Shown here: positions 9,682 through 20,660 of the stretch, piece by piece
Numbering within the stretch: the stretch's first letter is position 1
Layout: the number at the start of each line of letters is the position of its first letter
Assembly: GCF_040939455.1 (NCBI RefSeq)
Contig: NC_134108.1
Location: forward strand, 10,011,501-10,075,500
Length of the DNA: 64,000 nt
Source of the DNA: Microcebus murinus
Taxonomy: Eukaryota > Chordata > Mammalia > Primates > Cheirogaleidae
Direction of reading: 5' to 3'
Program-made: the position numbers and the translations under genes
The notes under the pieces: model-generated
Told to the model about the DNA's origin: nothing
Databases searched by the model: none
The model's input: only the letters and a program-made list of their open reading frames with translations

Positions 9682-10211
9682 GTTGATTCTTTAGGCTTTT
9701 CTAAATATAAGATCATATAATCTGCAAACAAGAGTAATTTGAATTCTACCTTTCTAATTGAGATGCCCTTTATATGTTTCTCTTGTCCAATTGCTCTGGC
9801 TAAAACATCTAGTACTGTGTTGAATGAAAGTGGTGGAAAGGGGCATCCTTGTCTTTCTTATTCCAGAGCTTGGAGGAAAGGCTTTCAGTTTTATCCTGTT
9901 CGGTATGATACTAGGTGTGGATTTGTCATTTTTGGCTTTTATTGTGTTGAAGTATGTTCCTTCTATACCCAATTTGTTTGGAGTTTTTATCATGAAGGGA
10001 TGTTGAATTTTATGAAATCCTTTTTTGGCATCTATTGAAATGATCATATAGTTTTTGTCATTCATTCTGATGATATAATGTATCACATCTATTGATTTGC
10101 ATATGTGGAACCATCCTTGCATTCCTGTGATGAATCCCACTCCATCACGATGACTGATCTTTTTAATGTGTTGTTGAATTAGTTTGCTAGCATTTTGTTG
10201 AGGATTTTTGC
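9682..10211 (-). mobile_element. Antisense L1 fragment A (ORF2 reverse transcriptase segment)
   Basis: Reverse complement encodes the palm of L1 ORF2p (see the pseudogene entry). Both ends are truncated: it begins inside ORF2 at 9682, where the MaLR internal region stops, and ends at about 10211, where a second L1 with different divergence begins. No poly(A) tail or duplicated target site. Confidence 0.9.
9698..10140 (-). pseudogene. L1 ORF2 reverse transcriptase remnant (fragment A)
   Basis: Family role: ORF2p copies L1 RNA into DNA at the target site in the nucleus. Seen: a 128-codon open stretch (9754-10140) with '[15 protein letters not shown]', then motif A as [13 protein letters not shown] (residues 33-45; family form SIDAEKAFDKI) and '[15 protein letters not shown]'. 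After a frameshift the YADD/FADD active-site box appears as [13 protein letters not shown] (from 9731 downward). Motif A has Asp to His at its second acidic position and the active-site box has Asp to Tyr, so the enzyme is inactive even apart from the frameshift and truncation. Certain as L1; subfamily old (L1M or L1PB-age). Confidence 0.9.
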
Positions 10212-10819
10212 TGACTTTTTAATATTAACCTTGTGTCCTGAAACCTTGCTATAATCACTTATTATTTTCAGAAAGTTTTTTTGTTGATTATCTTGGATTT
10301 TCTAGACAATCATGTTATCTGCAAGTAAACACAGCTTTATTTCTCCCTTCCCAATCTGTATACCTTTTATTTCCTTTTCTTGTCTTGTTGCATTAGCTAG
10401 GACCTCTACTACCATAGTGAAAAGCAGTGGTGACAGGGGACATACTTGTCTTGTTCCTGATCTTAGTGGGAAAATGCTGAGTTTTTCATCATTAAATATG
10501 ATGTATGAAGTAGGTTTTTTGGTAGATATTCTTTATTAGGTTGAGGAACTTCTCTCTATTCCTAGTTTGCTGAGAGTTTTTAGATGAGATTGGGCACATT
10601 CAGGGTTGTGTGGCCGTAGACTGCTGAGAGCTTTTAAACATTAATGGGTATTGGATTTTGTCAAATGATTTTCTGCCTTTACTGATATGATCATGTGATT
10701 TTTCTTCTTTAACTTGTTGATGTGATGGATTACAATACCATTAGTTGATTTTTAAATGGTAAACCAGCTTTGTTTACCTGGGGTAAATTCCACTTGTTCA
10801 TGTATAATTTTTTTATGTA

Positions 10820-11029
10820 TCATTGGATTTCCTTTGCTAATATTTTGTTGAGGATATTTGCATCTATGCTCATGAGAGGTATTGGTCTGTAGATTTCTTT
10901 TCTTGTAATGTCTTTGTCTGGTTTTGGTATTAGAGTAATACTAATACTGACCTCATAGAATGAGTTAGGTAGTATTTGCTCTGCTTCTATCTTCTGGAAA
11001 AGAGTGTAGAGAACTGGTATAATTCCCAA
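10820..11029 (-). pseudogene. L1 ORF2 reverse transcriptase N-terminal segment (fragment B)
   Basis: A 69-codon open stretch reads '[20 protein letters not shown]', '[15 protein letters not shown]', '[19 protein letters not shown]', the conserved start of the L1 ORF2p polymerase domain (RT motifs 0-1; family 'ITLIPKP.KD', 'YRPISLMNIDAKILNKILA'). Flanking frames continue the domain with frameshifts. Non-functional. Confidence 0.9.
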
Positions 11030-11779
11030 TTTAAGTATCTGGTAAAATTTACTAGTGAATCCATCAGGGTCTGGTGCTTCTTGTTTTGGAAAGTTTTAAA
11101 TTATTGATTCAATTTATTTAATTGATATAGGTCTGTTCAGATTGTCTATTTCCTCTTGTGTGAATTTTGGCAGATTGTGCCTTTCAAGAAATTGATCCGT
11201 TTCATTTAGGTCATCAAATTTGGGCAAATGTTGCTCATAATATTACTTTATTATCTTTTTAATGTCCAAGGGATCTGTAGTGATGTTCCCTCTTTCATTT
11301 CTGATATCAGTAATTTGTGGTTTTGCTCTTTTTTTCTTAGCCTGGTGAGAGGCTTATCAATTTTATTGAACTTTTTGAAGAAGATTTTAGTTTTGTTGAT
11401 TTTCTGTTTTCAATTTCATTGATTTCTGCTCTAGTTTTTATTATTTATTCTACTTACTTTGGATTTTTTCTTCTTTTCCTAGTATCCTAAGGTGGAAACT
11501 TAGATTATTAATTTTTAATCCTTCTGCTTTTTAAATATATGCATTCAAATGCTATAAATTCCCTTCTAAGCATTGCTTTTCCTGCATCCCACAAATTTTG
11601 ATAAATTATATTTTAATTTTCATTTATATCAAAATATTAAAAATTTTTCTTGAGATTTCTTCTTTGACCTGTGTGTTATATATATGTGTATTGTTAAATA
11701 TCCAAATACTTTGAGATTTTAAAGCTATCTTTCTGTTATTGATTTCTAGTTTAACTCCATTGTGGTCTGAGAGCCTACT

Positions 11780-12052
11780 TTATATAATTTCTATTCTGTT
11801 AAACTTGTTAAGATATATTTTATGGGCCAGAATGTGGTCTATCTTGGTGACTGTTCCATGTGAACTTGAGAAGAATGTGTAATTTGCTGTTGTTGGATGA
11901 AGTAGTCTGTAGATGTCAGTTGGATCCAGTTGATTGATGGTGCTGTTGAGTTCAACCATGTCCTTAACTGATTTTATGCCTGTTGGATCCGTCCATTTCT
12001 GATAAAGGAGTGTTAAAGAGTTCCAAATATAATAGTGCTTTGATTTATTCAT
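11780..12052 (-). pseudogene. L1 ORF2 endonuclease domain remnant (fragment B)
   Basis: A 90-codon stretch corresponds to the C-terminal half of the APE-like endonuclease that nicks target DNA: 'LNSTINQLDPTDIYRLLHP', 'YTFFSSSHGTVTKIDHILAHK', 'FNRIEII'. The conserved D-H-I-L segment is intact, but the downstream SDH catalytic motif and the N-terminal active-site Asn/Glu are in broken flanking sequence. Its order relative to the RT segment is correct for L1. Confidence 0.88.
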
Positions 12053-12888
12053 CCTTGCAGGTTGAGCAGTTTTTGTCTCATGTATTTTGGCACTCTATGA
12101 GGTGTGTGTACTTTAAGATTGTTAAGTCTTCTTGTAGTATTGACCCTTGTTATCATTGTGTAATGCCCTCCTTTTCCTTGATAACTTTTCTTGCTCAGAA
12201 GTCTGTTCTGTTGAAATTAACATATCTACTCTCACCTTCTTTTGATTAGTGTTGGCATGTATATATTTCTCCATCCTTTTACTTATAATCTATTTATGTC
12301 TTTATATTTAAAGTGGGTTTCTTGTATATAACATGTATTTGGGTCATGTTTTTTGATCCACTCTGACCATCTGTCTTTTAAGTGGTGTACTTAGATCATG
12401 ACCTTTTGAGTGACTATTGGCATAGTTGGATTAATATCTACCATATTTGTTGCTCTTGATCATTGTTCCTATTCTTGTCTTCCATGTCTTTTTTTGCCTT
12501 TTGTGGTTTTAATTAAACATTTTATATGATTCCATTTTATCTCCTTTTTCAGCATATGAATTATACTTTCCTTTCTATTGGGTTGCCTAGAAGTTTGCAA
12601 TGTACATTTACAATTAATCCAGCACTACTTTCAAATAACACTAGACTGCTTCATGGATAGTGCAAATATTTTAAAACAACAAAATATTCCTAATTCTTCC
12701 CTTCTGTCCATTGTATCATTGCTGCCATTCTTTTCACTTATACATAAGCATGAAGAAGCATATACATATATATGTATACATAAGCATACATATAGACATA
12801 CAAAAGCATACATCAATACATTGTTATTATTATTGTTTTAAACAAACTATCATCTTTTAGATCAATTAAGAATGAGAAAAATAATTTC

Positions 12889-13139
12889 ATTTTTTGAGAC
12901 AGGATCTCACTTTGTCACCCAGGCTGGACTACAGTAGCTCAGTCATAGCTCACTGTAGCCTCAAACTCCTGCTCAAGCAATCCTGTGTGCCACCATGCCT
13001 GGCTAATTTTTAAATTTTTTGTACAGATGGGGTCTCACTATATTGCCTAGGCTGGTCTCAAACTCCTGGGCTCAAGTGATCCTCCTGCCTTGGCCTCCCA
13101 AAGTGCTGGGATTACAGGTATGAGCCAACATGCCCAGCT
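12889..13139 (-). mobile_element. AluJ-like SINE inside L1 fragment B
   Basis: Antisense Alu with T-stretch, 'gagacaggatctcactttgt', and the right-arm-less 'gcctcccaaagtgctgggat' end. The middle linker is the ordinary 'taatttttaaattttttgta', not the strepsirrhine form, so this is an old pan-primate Alu. An imperfect duplicated target is visible: 'aagaatgagaaaaat' before and 'aagaagaagaaaaat' after. Confidence 0.88.
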
Positions 13140-13860
13140 AAGAAGAAGAAAAATGAATTTTTATTTTACCTTTACTTATTGCTTCTCTGATGCTCTTTCT
13201 TTTCCTTAATGTAGATCTGAGTTCCTGACCTATATCATTTTCCTTCTCTCTGAAGAGCTTCTTTCAAAGTTTATTACAGATCGGGGTTATTTGCAAGAAT
13301 TTCCCTCAAATTTTGTTTGTCTGAGAAAGTCTTCATTTCTCCTTCACTTTTGAAGGATAATTTCGCAGGGTAGAATTCTAGTTTGGTTTTGTTGTTGTTG
13401 TTGTGTCTCTTAACACTTTAAATATTTCATTCCACTCTCTGCTTGCTTGCACGGTTTCTGAGAAGTCTGATGTAATTCTTATCTTTGCCCCTCTACAGGT
13501 AAGGTGTTTTTTTCTTTTGGCTTTTATTTCAGGATTTTTTTTCATTATCTTTGATTTTTCTGAAGTTTGAATATATTATGCCTGGGTATACTTTTTCTTG
13601 TTTTTGCATTTATCCTGCCTTGTGTTCTCTGAACTTCTACATCTGTGGGTTAGTGTTTGATATTAATTTGAGGAAATTCACAGTCATTACTTCAAATATT
13701 GCTTCTGTTCCTTTTTTTTTTTCTCCTTCTGGTATTCCCATTATGCATGTGTTACTCCTTTTGTAGTTGTCCCATAGTTTTTTAATATTGTGTTCATTTT
13801 TTTTCTAGTCTTTTTTTTGCATTTCAGCTTGGAAGTTTCTATTATATTATATCCTCCAGC

Positions 13861-14049
13861 TCAGAGATTTTTTTCCTTGGCCATGTCCAGTCTTCTTCTG
13901 AGCCCATCAAAGACATTCTTCATTTCTGTTACAGTGTTTTTAATCTCTAACATTTCTTTTTCATTCTTTCTTAGAATTTCTATCTCTATGCTTACATTAT
14001 CCATCTGTTCTTTCAGGCTGTCTACTTTTTTCATTAAAGCCCTTAGCAT
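13861..14049 (-). pseudogene. L1 ORF1 coiled-coil remnant
   Basis: A 62-codon frame begins MLRALMKKVDSLKEQMDNVS and continues with I/L/M/V at heptad spacing and many E/K residues, the trimerising coiled coil of L1 ORF1p. The RNA-recognition and C-terminal domains lie in broken frames toward 13200. It sits upstream, in L1 sense, of the endonuclease remnant, as expected. Confidence 0.7.
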
Positions 14050-14230
14050 TCATCATGGCTTTTAAAACATTATTAGTTTTGTAAGTCTAACATTACTGCT
14101 GTATCTGACTCTGGTTCTGATACTGATTTAGTCTCTTCTGTGTATTTGGCCTCTTTGTATGTCTTGTAATTTTTTCTTGAAAGTTGGACATATTATACTG
14201 GGTAAAAGGAACTGGCCTTTAGTAATGTAG

Positions 14231-14810
14231 TGATAAGGTGTACAGGAGGGCTAACATTCTATAGTCCTACGATTAGGTTCTTAGGCTTTTGCTGAGCATG
14301 TGCCGCTGACCATGAACTTCACGAGTGCTTCTCAGTTTTGTTTTGTTTTATTCCCACCCACCCCCACTTCCTTCATTGGGAGAGGATGGATAAGTGGGCA
14401 GGACTTGGGTCTTTCCTCCCCCACCGGTCTTCTAGGCTCTGGAGAAACGTCCAGCAGGTTAGGCTCTGGTGAAATAGTTCCTCTTGAGGGCAGGCCTTGT
14501 TAAGAAGAACAGAATGTTCTGGTGTATTTCTAAATGGCCCCTTTTCTCCTCCCCCTGCTGGTGGCCCAAAGGGACATTTCTTTGCTACTCACTGTGAGGA
14601 TCTGGGTGAGCTTCTAGAGGTATAACAGACGGAAGTGCGACTGGGGCCTCCTGACATTTTTACCTCTCAGACTTGCGCACACGGAGCCTCCAGCAATCCG
14701 TCAGTCACAGTTTAGGTTTTCCTACCCCGGTACAGGTACCCGCGAGCTCTCTGCTCCACTACGCTGTGACTCTCTGTATCTGCCTGCCTGTCTCTCTACA
14801 TTTTAGAGCA
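14231..14810 (-). repeat. Probable L1M 5' UTR, continuation of fragment B
   Basis: GC rises sharply, as in L1 5' UTRs. Phrases such as 'gtccagcaggttaggctctg', 'gagggcaggccttgttaaga' and 'ctggtgtatttctaaatggc' are ones I associate with L1M 5' ends. It follows ORF1 in the right order. The right border is a guess. Confidence 0.5.
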
Positions 14811-14879
14811 GCAGTTTGCCCTGTGAACTTACTTCTCTGAGGGATCTAAGAAAAGTGGTTGATTTTTCCGTCTGTTCGG

Positions 14880-15060
14880 CTTTCTACTTGTTAGGATGGA
14901 AGCTCCTTACATGCTGGACCAGCAACCTGAAGTCCTCTGAACCTCAGTTTCCTCACGTGTCAATGAGGCTTGTCACGTGCATGTGGCGTGGTGGTTGTGA
15001 AGACTGAATCAGTCGTGTACGTAAATCTGGCGTAGGTGCTTGATCAGTGGCAGGTGTGGG
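14880..15060 (+). repeat. MIR SINE remnant
   Basis: Contains 'tgaacctcagtttcctcacg' followed by 'gtgtcaatgaggcttg' and 'gtgaagactgaatc', then 'gtaggtgcttgatcagtggc', the MIR core and 3' order. Confidence 0.7.
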
Positions 15061-15350
15061 GGGGGACTCTTTTCTCTGAAGCTCGACCTTTCCTTTAGGC
15101 AGGGCGGTGGGGCTGGCGCTTGTCCCTGCTCTCTGCTCTGTGCCCTTATCATTGTGTTCTCAGTGGTTTCAAGGTCCCCTTGCTGTTTCCTGGGTTACTG
15201 GGGCGGAGAGAGGTATGTCCCTCCTGCAGCAAGGATGACTCCTCAAGCTACTCTTTGTAGCGTCAACTTGTGTCAAACCAGAGCCATGAGCGACTGTCCC
15301 ACCGTGGGCAGGAAGGCGTGAGATCCCTCCCGTGGAACCACAGGCTTCAG
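15061..15350. other. Unique GC-rich noncoding DNA
   Basis: No repeat recognised. Open frames of 93-121 codons have no recognisable domain. Confidence 0.4.
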
Positions 15351-16420
15351 GTCACCATGAATCTAAGGAGCAGAGCATCGGAGAGTGACATGGCAGCAGC
15401 AAACCGTGGAACAATTTATGGAGCATGGAAAAGACTCTTGAGTTTCCCCTTTGAATATAAACCACATTCTGGGACTCAGAGAACAATCACTGTCAGGCAC
15501 ATTATCCTTGAATACAAAGGACAACAAAGTGTAATACAGTCTGCAGTTCAGTCGAACATTCTTGTCGGTACCATTTTCAATTTTTTATTTTTCTCACTAC
15601 TTGACAATATTATGATTTCTTCCTACAGGGGATGAAGCCACAGGCCCCTGCCTCTTTCCCCGCTTGGCTATTATTTGAAGTTCTATTATAAGTCTCGGGC
15701 AGACTGCAGACATATAAACCTTTTTTTTTTTTAAAGGCTATGCACGTGGTACTTGGTTTCCATTCATCTTTTGTCCACTCTGGTCAGAGATGGTGCTGAC
15801 GACAGACCCTAAGATCGCAGTAATCTTGGGAATTAGGTTGAGGTTTCAGAACTCGTGATTGCAGAGTCAAATCATGCAGACTTGGCAAAGCCGTCTCTGC
15901 CAAGTGCCCTATTATCTGAATTAAAAAACATGGTGCCTGATTCCAAACTGTCTGCTCATTCTAAAAACTCCTATGTTTTCTGGCATCATTTAACTCTTGG
16001 GTCAACAGAGTTTAAAATAAAACTTTGCCTTCTCCTGTTAACGCCTAGTAATAAGACCCTATGTAGTTTCAGAAAAGCGCTGTCAATATTATGGTATTTT
16101 ATATTTGGAAAATGAAAAAAAAATCCATTTCCTCCTAAACAAGCTAAGGAGCAAGTAGGCAAGCAGACCTAGTGTTCGTATTAATAGTACATGATTTCTA
16201 AGTTAAAGTATCTTTCAAGATAAAAATGTATTTTAAATATTACCGTTTTGCGTTTAGCCACGGTATGTGGTTTATTTCACAACTTTAATGACACTAAAGG
16301 AGTATGTGATTTTGTGCTTATTGTATAGGGCATGTGATAATAAAAGTTGAAAAACATGTTGTAGATTTCAGTTTTCTTATTAATTCATTAATCATTTCAA
16401 GTGATAATCACCATCTATTG
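15351..16420. other. Unique DNA, possible conserved noncoding element at 15360-15600
   Basis: Repeat-free. A cluster of SOX/TCF-type words occurs near 15509-15530 ('ttgaatacaaaggacaacaa' ending in AACAAAG), with 'tttgaatataaacc' at 15451 and homeodomain ATTA words near 16380-16400. Suggestive of an enhancer, but unproven without alignment. Confidence 0.3.
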
Positions 16421-16714
16421 TCTTCTCTAAGAGGGAAGCCAAGGTGCAGGCAGGTTCATTACGGAAAAACAGAGTACATTGAAAAAAAAAAAACAAACTT
16501 CTTGTTTTAGAAATTGATTTGGCCAAATTCTGGATTTGAAGGGAACTGGAAGGGAGCGTTGGCGCCAGGTTGAGCGCAGTGGCGTCAGCGCGGGAGATGT
16601 GCAGACACTCTGGGCTGCCCCCATCTCCGAGGTGGCACTGCAGGTCCTGTGTGTTCCAAGGAGCCAGCGAGGGGGTGAGGGGTAGCCCAGGCTGACGCTG
16701 CAGCCTATGGTGCT
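16421..16714. other. Unique noncoding DNA
   Basis: No gene or repeat recognised apart from a short poly(A) run near 16481. Confidence 0.4.
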
Positions 16715-16890
16715 CCTAAGTGGCAGTGACAGCTCATTCAGCAGCAGTGTGACCTTCGGGGAAATGGCTGCCACTTGCCCATGTGGGAGAATCCCAGACT
16801 TTCAGGCCACAGGCTCCTCACCTATAAAATGAGCCATTTGGGTTATGATTCCCAAGGTCTCTTTCTATTCTCAAATACTATGATTCTATG
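16715..16890 (+). repeat. Possible MIR-family remnant
   Basis: 'gcagtgtgaccttcgggga' then 'ggctcctcacctataaaatg' and 'ttcccaaggtctctttctat', 'actatgattctatga' resemble MIR/MIR3 3' halves. Diverged. Confidence 0.5.
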
Positions 16891-17035
16891 AAATTAAGCC
16901 CATTTGATCTAACATTGGAACTGAAAACCTTCTGGGCGTGTGCATGATAGAGGAATGGATTGTATTGCAGGTAAGATAAAACACTTCTTTCAGCCTTATT
17001 TTTGCTTTTTATTTTCTTTTTTCCATCTCAAAGGT

Positions 17036-17135
17036 TTTTTCACTTAGTGCCTACGATGCACTCTGTGCCGAGTAGGTTCAGAAAAGCATAAGCCACGGTC
17101 CTTCCCTTAAGGTGCTTAACATTTCATGGAGGAAA
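17036..17135 (-). repeat. L2 remnant
   Basis: 'cacttagtgcctacgatgca' followed by 'ctctgtgccgagtagg' and 'ccttcccttaaggtgcttaa' follows the antisense L2 3' order (..gcctactatgtgccaggcac..ccctcatggagcttac). Confidence 0.65.
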
Positions 17136-17268
17136 TGACTAACACATGCAATTGTAACAATATGGAGCCACAGATAATTCTGTGTGGGACAGAGCCATGG
17201 AGCAGAACTGAGAGGAACAGGCTCAAGATTTTGCTCAGATTTCAGTGTCAATGGCCTGAGCTGGACTT

Positions 17269-17521
17269 TTTTTATTTTTTGAGACAGAGTCTCACTCTGT
17301 TGCCCGGGCTAGAGTGAGTGCCGTGGCGTCAGCCTAGCTCACAGCAATCTCAAACTCCTGGGCTCAAGCGATCCTCCTGCCTCAGCCTCCTGAGTAGCTG
17401 GGACTACAGGCATGCGCCACCATGGGTCTCACTCTTGGTCAGGCTGGTCTCGAACTCCTGAGCTCAAACCATCCTCCCGCCGTGAGTGCTAGGATTACAG
17501 GTGTGACCCACCACGCCCTGC
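17269..17521 (-). mobile_element. Strepsirrhine-type Alu with internal deletion
   Basis: Antisense Alu: 'gagacagagtctcactctgt', 'gtgccgtggcgtcagcctag' (diagnostic right arm), 'gcctcagcctcctgagtagc', then a jump from 'gcgccaccatg' straight to 'ggtctcactcttggtcaggc', deleting the linker and part of the left arm. Flanked by an 8-bp duplication, CTGGACTT (17261-17268 and 17522-17529). Confidence 0.9.
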
Positions 17522-17614
17522 CTGGACTTCTTAATTATTGCAACTTTACTCCTGGCGCTTCCTCCAGCTCTTCTCATCAGCCTTCGCCTACTTTCTCTCT
17601 TTTTTCCCTCTGGT

Positions 17615-17690
17615 TTTGTTTACCGATATATCCCAAATGTCTCAATAAATTAGGTGGCACTTAGTGGATATTAGTTGAATGAATGAATGG
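17615..17690 (+). repeat. L2 3' terminus
   Basis: 'tctcaataaattaggtggca' and 'tagttgaatgaatgaatgga' match the sense L2 3' end. Confidence 0.55.
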
Positions 17691-18150
17691 AGGAATGAGG
17701 GAAACCGGGGGACAGAGCGGATACAGAGAGGTGGGATTTCGGTGGGCCGCCAAGGTTGGCATGATAACCTCAGCGGGGAGGGCGTGAGGCCACCTGTAAC
17801 AGACAGGGCCCCTACACTGTTGGGTCCAGGAGTCTGTCTTCTGGGAAGTTCTGGATGAGATGAAGTTCCAGGGAAAATCCTGAAGACCCCAGACCCTGTG
17901 CTCTCCACGGATATATTAAGCGCCTTGGGGGCCATTTTGATTGTAACTGAATGTTTTTACTTTGGACAACAAAGACGTCACTGGGTGGGTCAACCATCCT
18001 GTGACTTCCTTTCCCTCCAGAGCGAGCCACTGTGAGAGACGCCTCTGAACGCTCAGTCACTCAGACAGCAACGGCCATTCATGGGTGCGTCGCCGGGGCC
18101 TTGCGGAGTAGAGTGAGGTGAGCGCCAGGGGACCTGCGGACCGTCCAATC
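17691..18150. other. Unique GC-rich noncoding DNA
   Basis: No repeat or gene recognised. The overlapping minus-strand frames at 17642-18060 show no domain. Confidence 0.4.
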
Positions 18151-18154
18151 TGGT

Positions 18155-18332
18155 GGTTCCCCGATGTTGGCTGCACATTAGGATTCCCCGGGGAGCTTTT
18201 AAGAAATACTAGGGCTTTGGCCTCCACCCTTCTCCCCCAGACTCTGACTTAATTGGTCTGGGAAGGAGGGGCCCAGGCACCGCAGTTGGTTTACAAGATC
18301 CCCAGGCGATGCTAATATGCAGCCAGGGCTAG
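18155..18332 (+). mobile_element. MER5A-type hAT MITE
   Basis: Non-autonomous hAT-Charlie DNA transposon: 'gctgcacattaggattcccc' then 'ggggagcttttaagaaatac', 'ccagactctgacttaattgg', 'tctggg', 'caagatccccaggcgatgct'. All are in MER5A order. Terminal inverted repeats are eroded. Confidence 0.85.
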
Positions 18333-19371
18333 CGCCACCAACTCATCCACCTCCCCCTTCCGTTGGCGAGGGAGCCCAGGCCCCGAGAATCAGGCGGCTT
18401 GTCTGAAAGTGACAGGCTGTTATTACTTTCGGATATACATCAGAGGAACTGCAAAGAATTTCTTTGGATTGACAATTTTCAGTTGGCTGGATTCTGTGGT
18501 GAATTAAATTAATCTGGGCTAGATAATTAAGTCATAGATACAGACCAGATATTAGAGAAGCAGGAGGCACCTGCCTGGCGGATCAGAGGGCTGGTGACGG
18601 AGGCCTCGGAGGTGTGTGCCATGGAGACCGGCCGTGTCACAGAGACCAGTAATAGTAACTCGGAGCCCTCGATGGGCCATGAATAAAGCCTTTGGGCACG
18701 ACTGACGCTGCAGGTCGCAAAAGGGAATTGGCCCAGTGTTGCTGTCTCCTGGAGAGCCTGTGTTGCAGAGCCCGTTCTCTTCACACCTGTGCTCTGGGTG
18801 TCGGGTGCTGTCGGGCCGTGGGTGCCGGGCCGCTGCGGTGGAGAGGCTGAGGCTGGCTTTTTCCACGGGGCGCTCAAGATCAGGCCGGGGAAAAAGGAGT
18901 GAACATAACAAACCTTTGCTACCAATCTGCTGTTCTCAGACAGATACATCGTGGAAGAACAAGCTGTCACTGCCACTTAGGACAACAGAAGCTCCAAACA
19001 CAGCCCTTGTATCCAGTCAGTGATGGTTAAAAAAAAATACCGACTGCAAGTGCTGCGGAAAATGAAAGGATAGCGCCTCCTGAGAATCCGGGCGTCAGTG
19101 GGCGAGGCTGCGTCCGGTGTTGGTTCCTCCTAAAGGAAACAGGACACCAAGGGGTGGCTGACTTAAGGCCAGGCAGGCATGGGGCTGAACACCTTTTTAC
19201 GGCTTCCGTTGTTCTCTGCTTTTGCAGCTCCTGGGTCCCCTGGCTGTCCTGTGAGGAAAGGGACTGTGGTAGCAAAAAGAGAACCGTGGTCAGCGATTAG
19301 CACCGTCAACAGCTCAGGCCACCAGGAGAATACCGAGCTGTGGGACAGCTACGGAACAAGTTGTTTCTTGG
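18333..19371. other. Unique DNA with a possible conserved element at 18400-18560
   Basis: Repeat-free. At 18405-18545 there are 'gacaggctgttatt', 'gattgacaattttc' and an ATTA-rich block ('aattaaattaatctgg', 'gataattaagtcata') of the kind that binds homeodomain and TALE factors. The rest (18560-19370) is GC-rich without recognised content. Confidence 0.3.
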
Positions 19372-19500
19372 GTAGGGGGACCCATTCGAGAGACGTTTAT
19401 CAGGTTCTTGTTGTAGGCTGTGCTAAGCGTGGGGGGAGGGCAGCAGTTGCTTTAGATGTAACCAGGATCCAAAGCGATGCGCTGGAGAGGAGACGATAAA
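19372..19500 (-). repeat. L2 remnant
   Basis: 'gagacgtttatcaggttctt' plus 'ggctgtgctaagcgtggggg' fits the antisense L2 3' end. Confidence 0.5.
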
Positions 19501-19795
19501 TGCATTTCTCCCCTTTCTGCTCGTGGAAACAATTACTGGGGAAACAAAGCCTTGTCTAAGAATTCGATCTGGCCTGAAGGACCTATAAACTACAATTTTG
19601 GAGTTGAATGTTCTTTGTGAAATTAAGAGGGAAGATTAGGGGAAGGTGGTTGCTGTTTCTAAAGGACAACTCTTGGACACAGAGCCCATGTTGTCACAGG
19701 GCTGTAGCCCAGTGGGAAGACGTATGATATACGAACGACAGACCACACACACACACACTTCTGTATGTGTACTAGCAACTTCAAGGAAAAGAAAT
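19501..19795. other. Unique noncoding DNA with a short (CA)n
   Basis: A small (CA)8 lies at about 19743-19758. No other feature is recognised. Confidence 0.4.
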
Positions 19796-20660
19796 GAAGC
19801 AGGGTAAAGTTTAGAGGATATTTTGTGGGGGACAGGGAAGGCCTCTGAGGTTGTGACATTTGAGCAGAGGCCGAGGGAAGGGAGGCATTTGGCCACCTGC
19901 GGTCTGGAAGACTCTAACGGGTGAAAGATGACACTGCGCCTGGCACTGCTAAGCGCCATGAGCAAGGGAAGGTGCAATGGCCCTGTGGTCACCTCTGGCC
20001 AGGAGATGACGGAGGAGTCCGTGGAGGTGGTGGCATGTGGACCTAACCTTGAAGGATCCATAGGATTTCAACAGGCTCGATCCTAAGCACCTGAGGAGAA
20101 CAACGCCCTGACGCTCGCACGTGGGAGAGGTCCAGGCAGCGCGCAGGTGGAGGGAGGAAGGTGTGGTAGGTACCGGGAATGCTGTGAATTAAGATGCCGA
20201 CGTGGAAACTGTGGGTTATATTCTGGGAATGGTCGAGTTTAGTTGGAATATTGGTTACGTAAAAGGTGTGAAAATGTCACGTCATGAAAAATGTAGGTTG
20301 AAGGACTGAATGAATAAAGCGCAAAAGTACTAAATTCTGAAGCTTGGGATGTAGTGTGTGGACAAGCAGGAATCATGGTGGGTTTTGAACAGTGGAGCTG
20401 CACACACTAAACCAGAACACGCCTTGAGAAGAGGAGGCTGGATTGGGGGGAGACTGGAAAGGGAAGCCTGTTGTGGGTCCCTCAGAGACAGCACAGCCTC
20501 GAGCTAGGGCTGCGGTTCCAGTAACAGAAAGGTAAGACATTGTGCAAATAAAGTGGCTAACATTTTATGAGTGATTAGACGTGGGACAAGAAGAGAGGTG
20601 GACCACGGATGTCTGATGCTTCACGTATGACCGATGGGGACACGGAAACAGGAGAATGGG
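19796..20660 (-). repeat. Diverged L2/CR1-class LINE remnants
   Basis: 'gacagggaaggcctctgagg' then 'gtgacatttgagcagaggcc', 'ggtgggttttgaacagtgga' and 'aggctggattggggggagac' occur in the antisense order of the L2/CR1 3' half. Continuity across the segment is inferred. Confidence 0.45.

Larger units (their letters stand above)
10212..14230 (-). mobile_element. Antisense L1 fragment B, nearly full internal span
   Basis: About 4 kb in consistent antisense L1 order: reverse transcriptase (10312-11220), ORF2 linker, endonuclease (about 11750-12400), then ORF1 (about 13200-14060) and 5' region. The 3' part of ORF2 and the 3' UTR are missing, because the element starts inside ORF2 at 10212. An AluJ-like copy interrupts it at 12889-13139. 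It overlaps fragment A in content (both carry the motif A to active-site region), so these are two insertions and not one. The many stops and frameshifts mark it as old. Confidence 0.88.
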
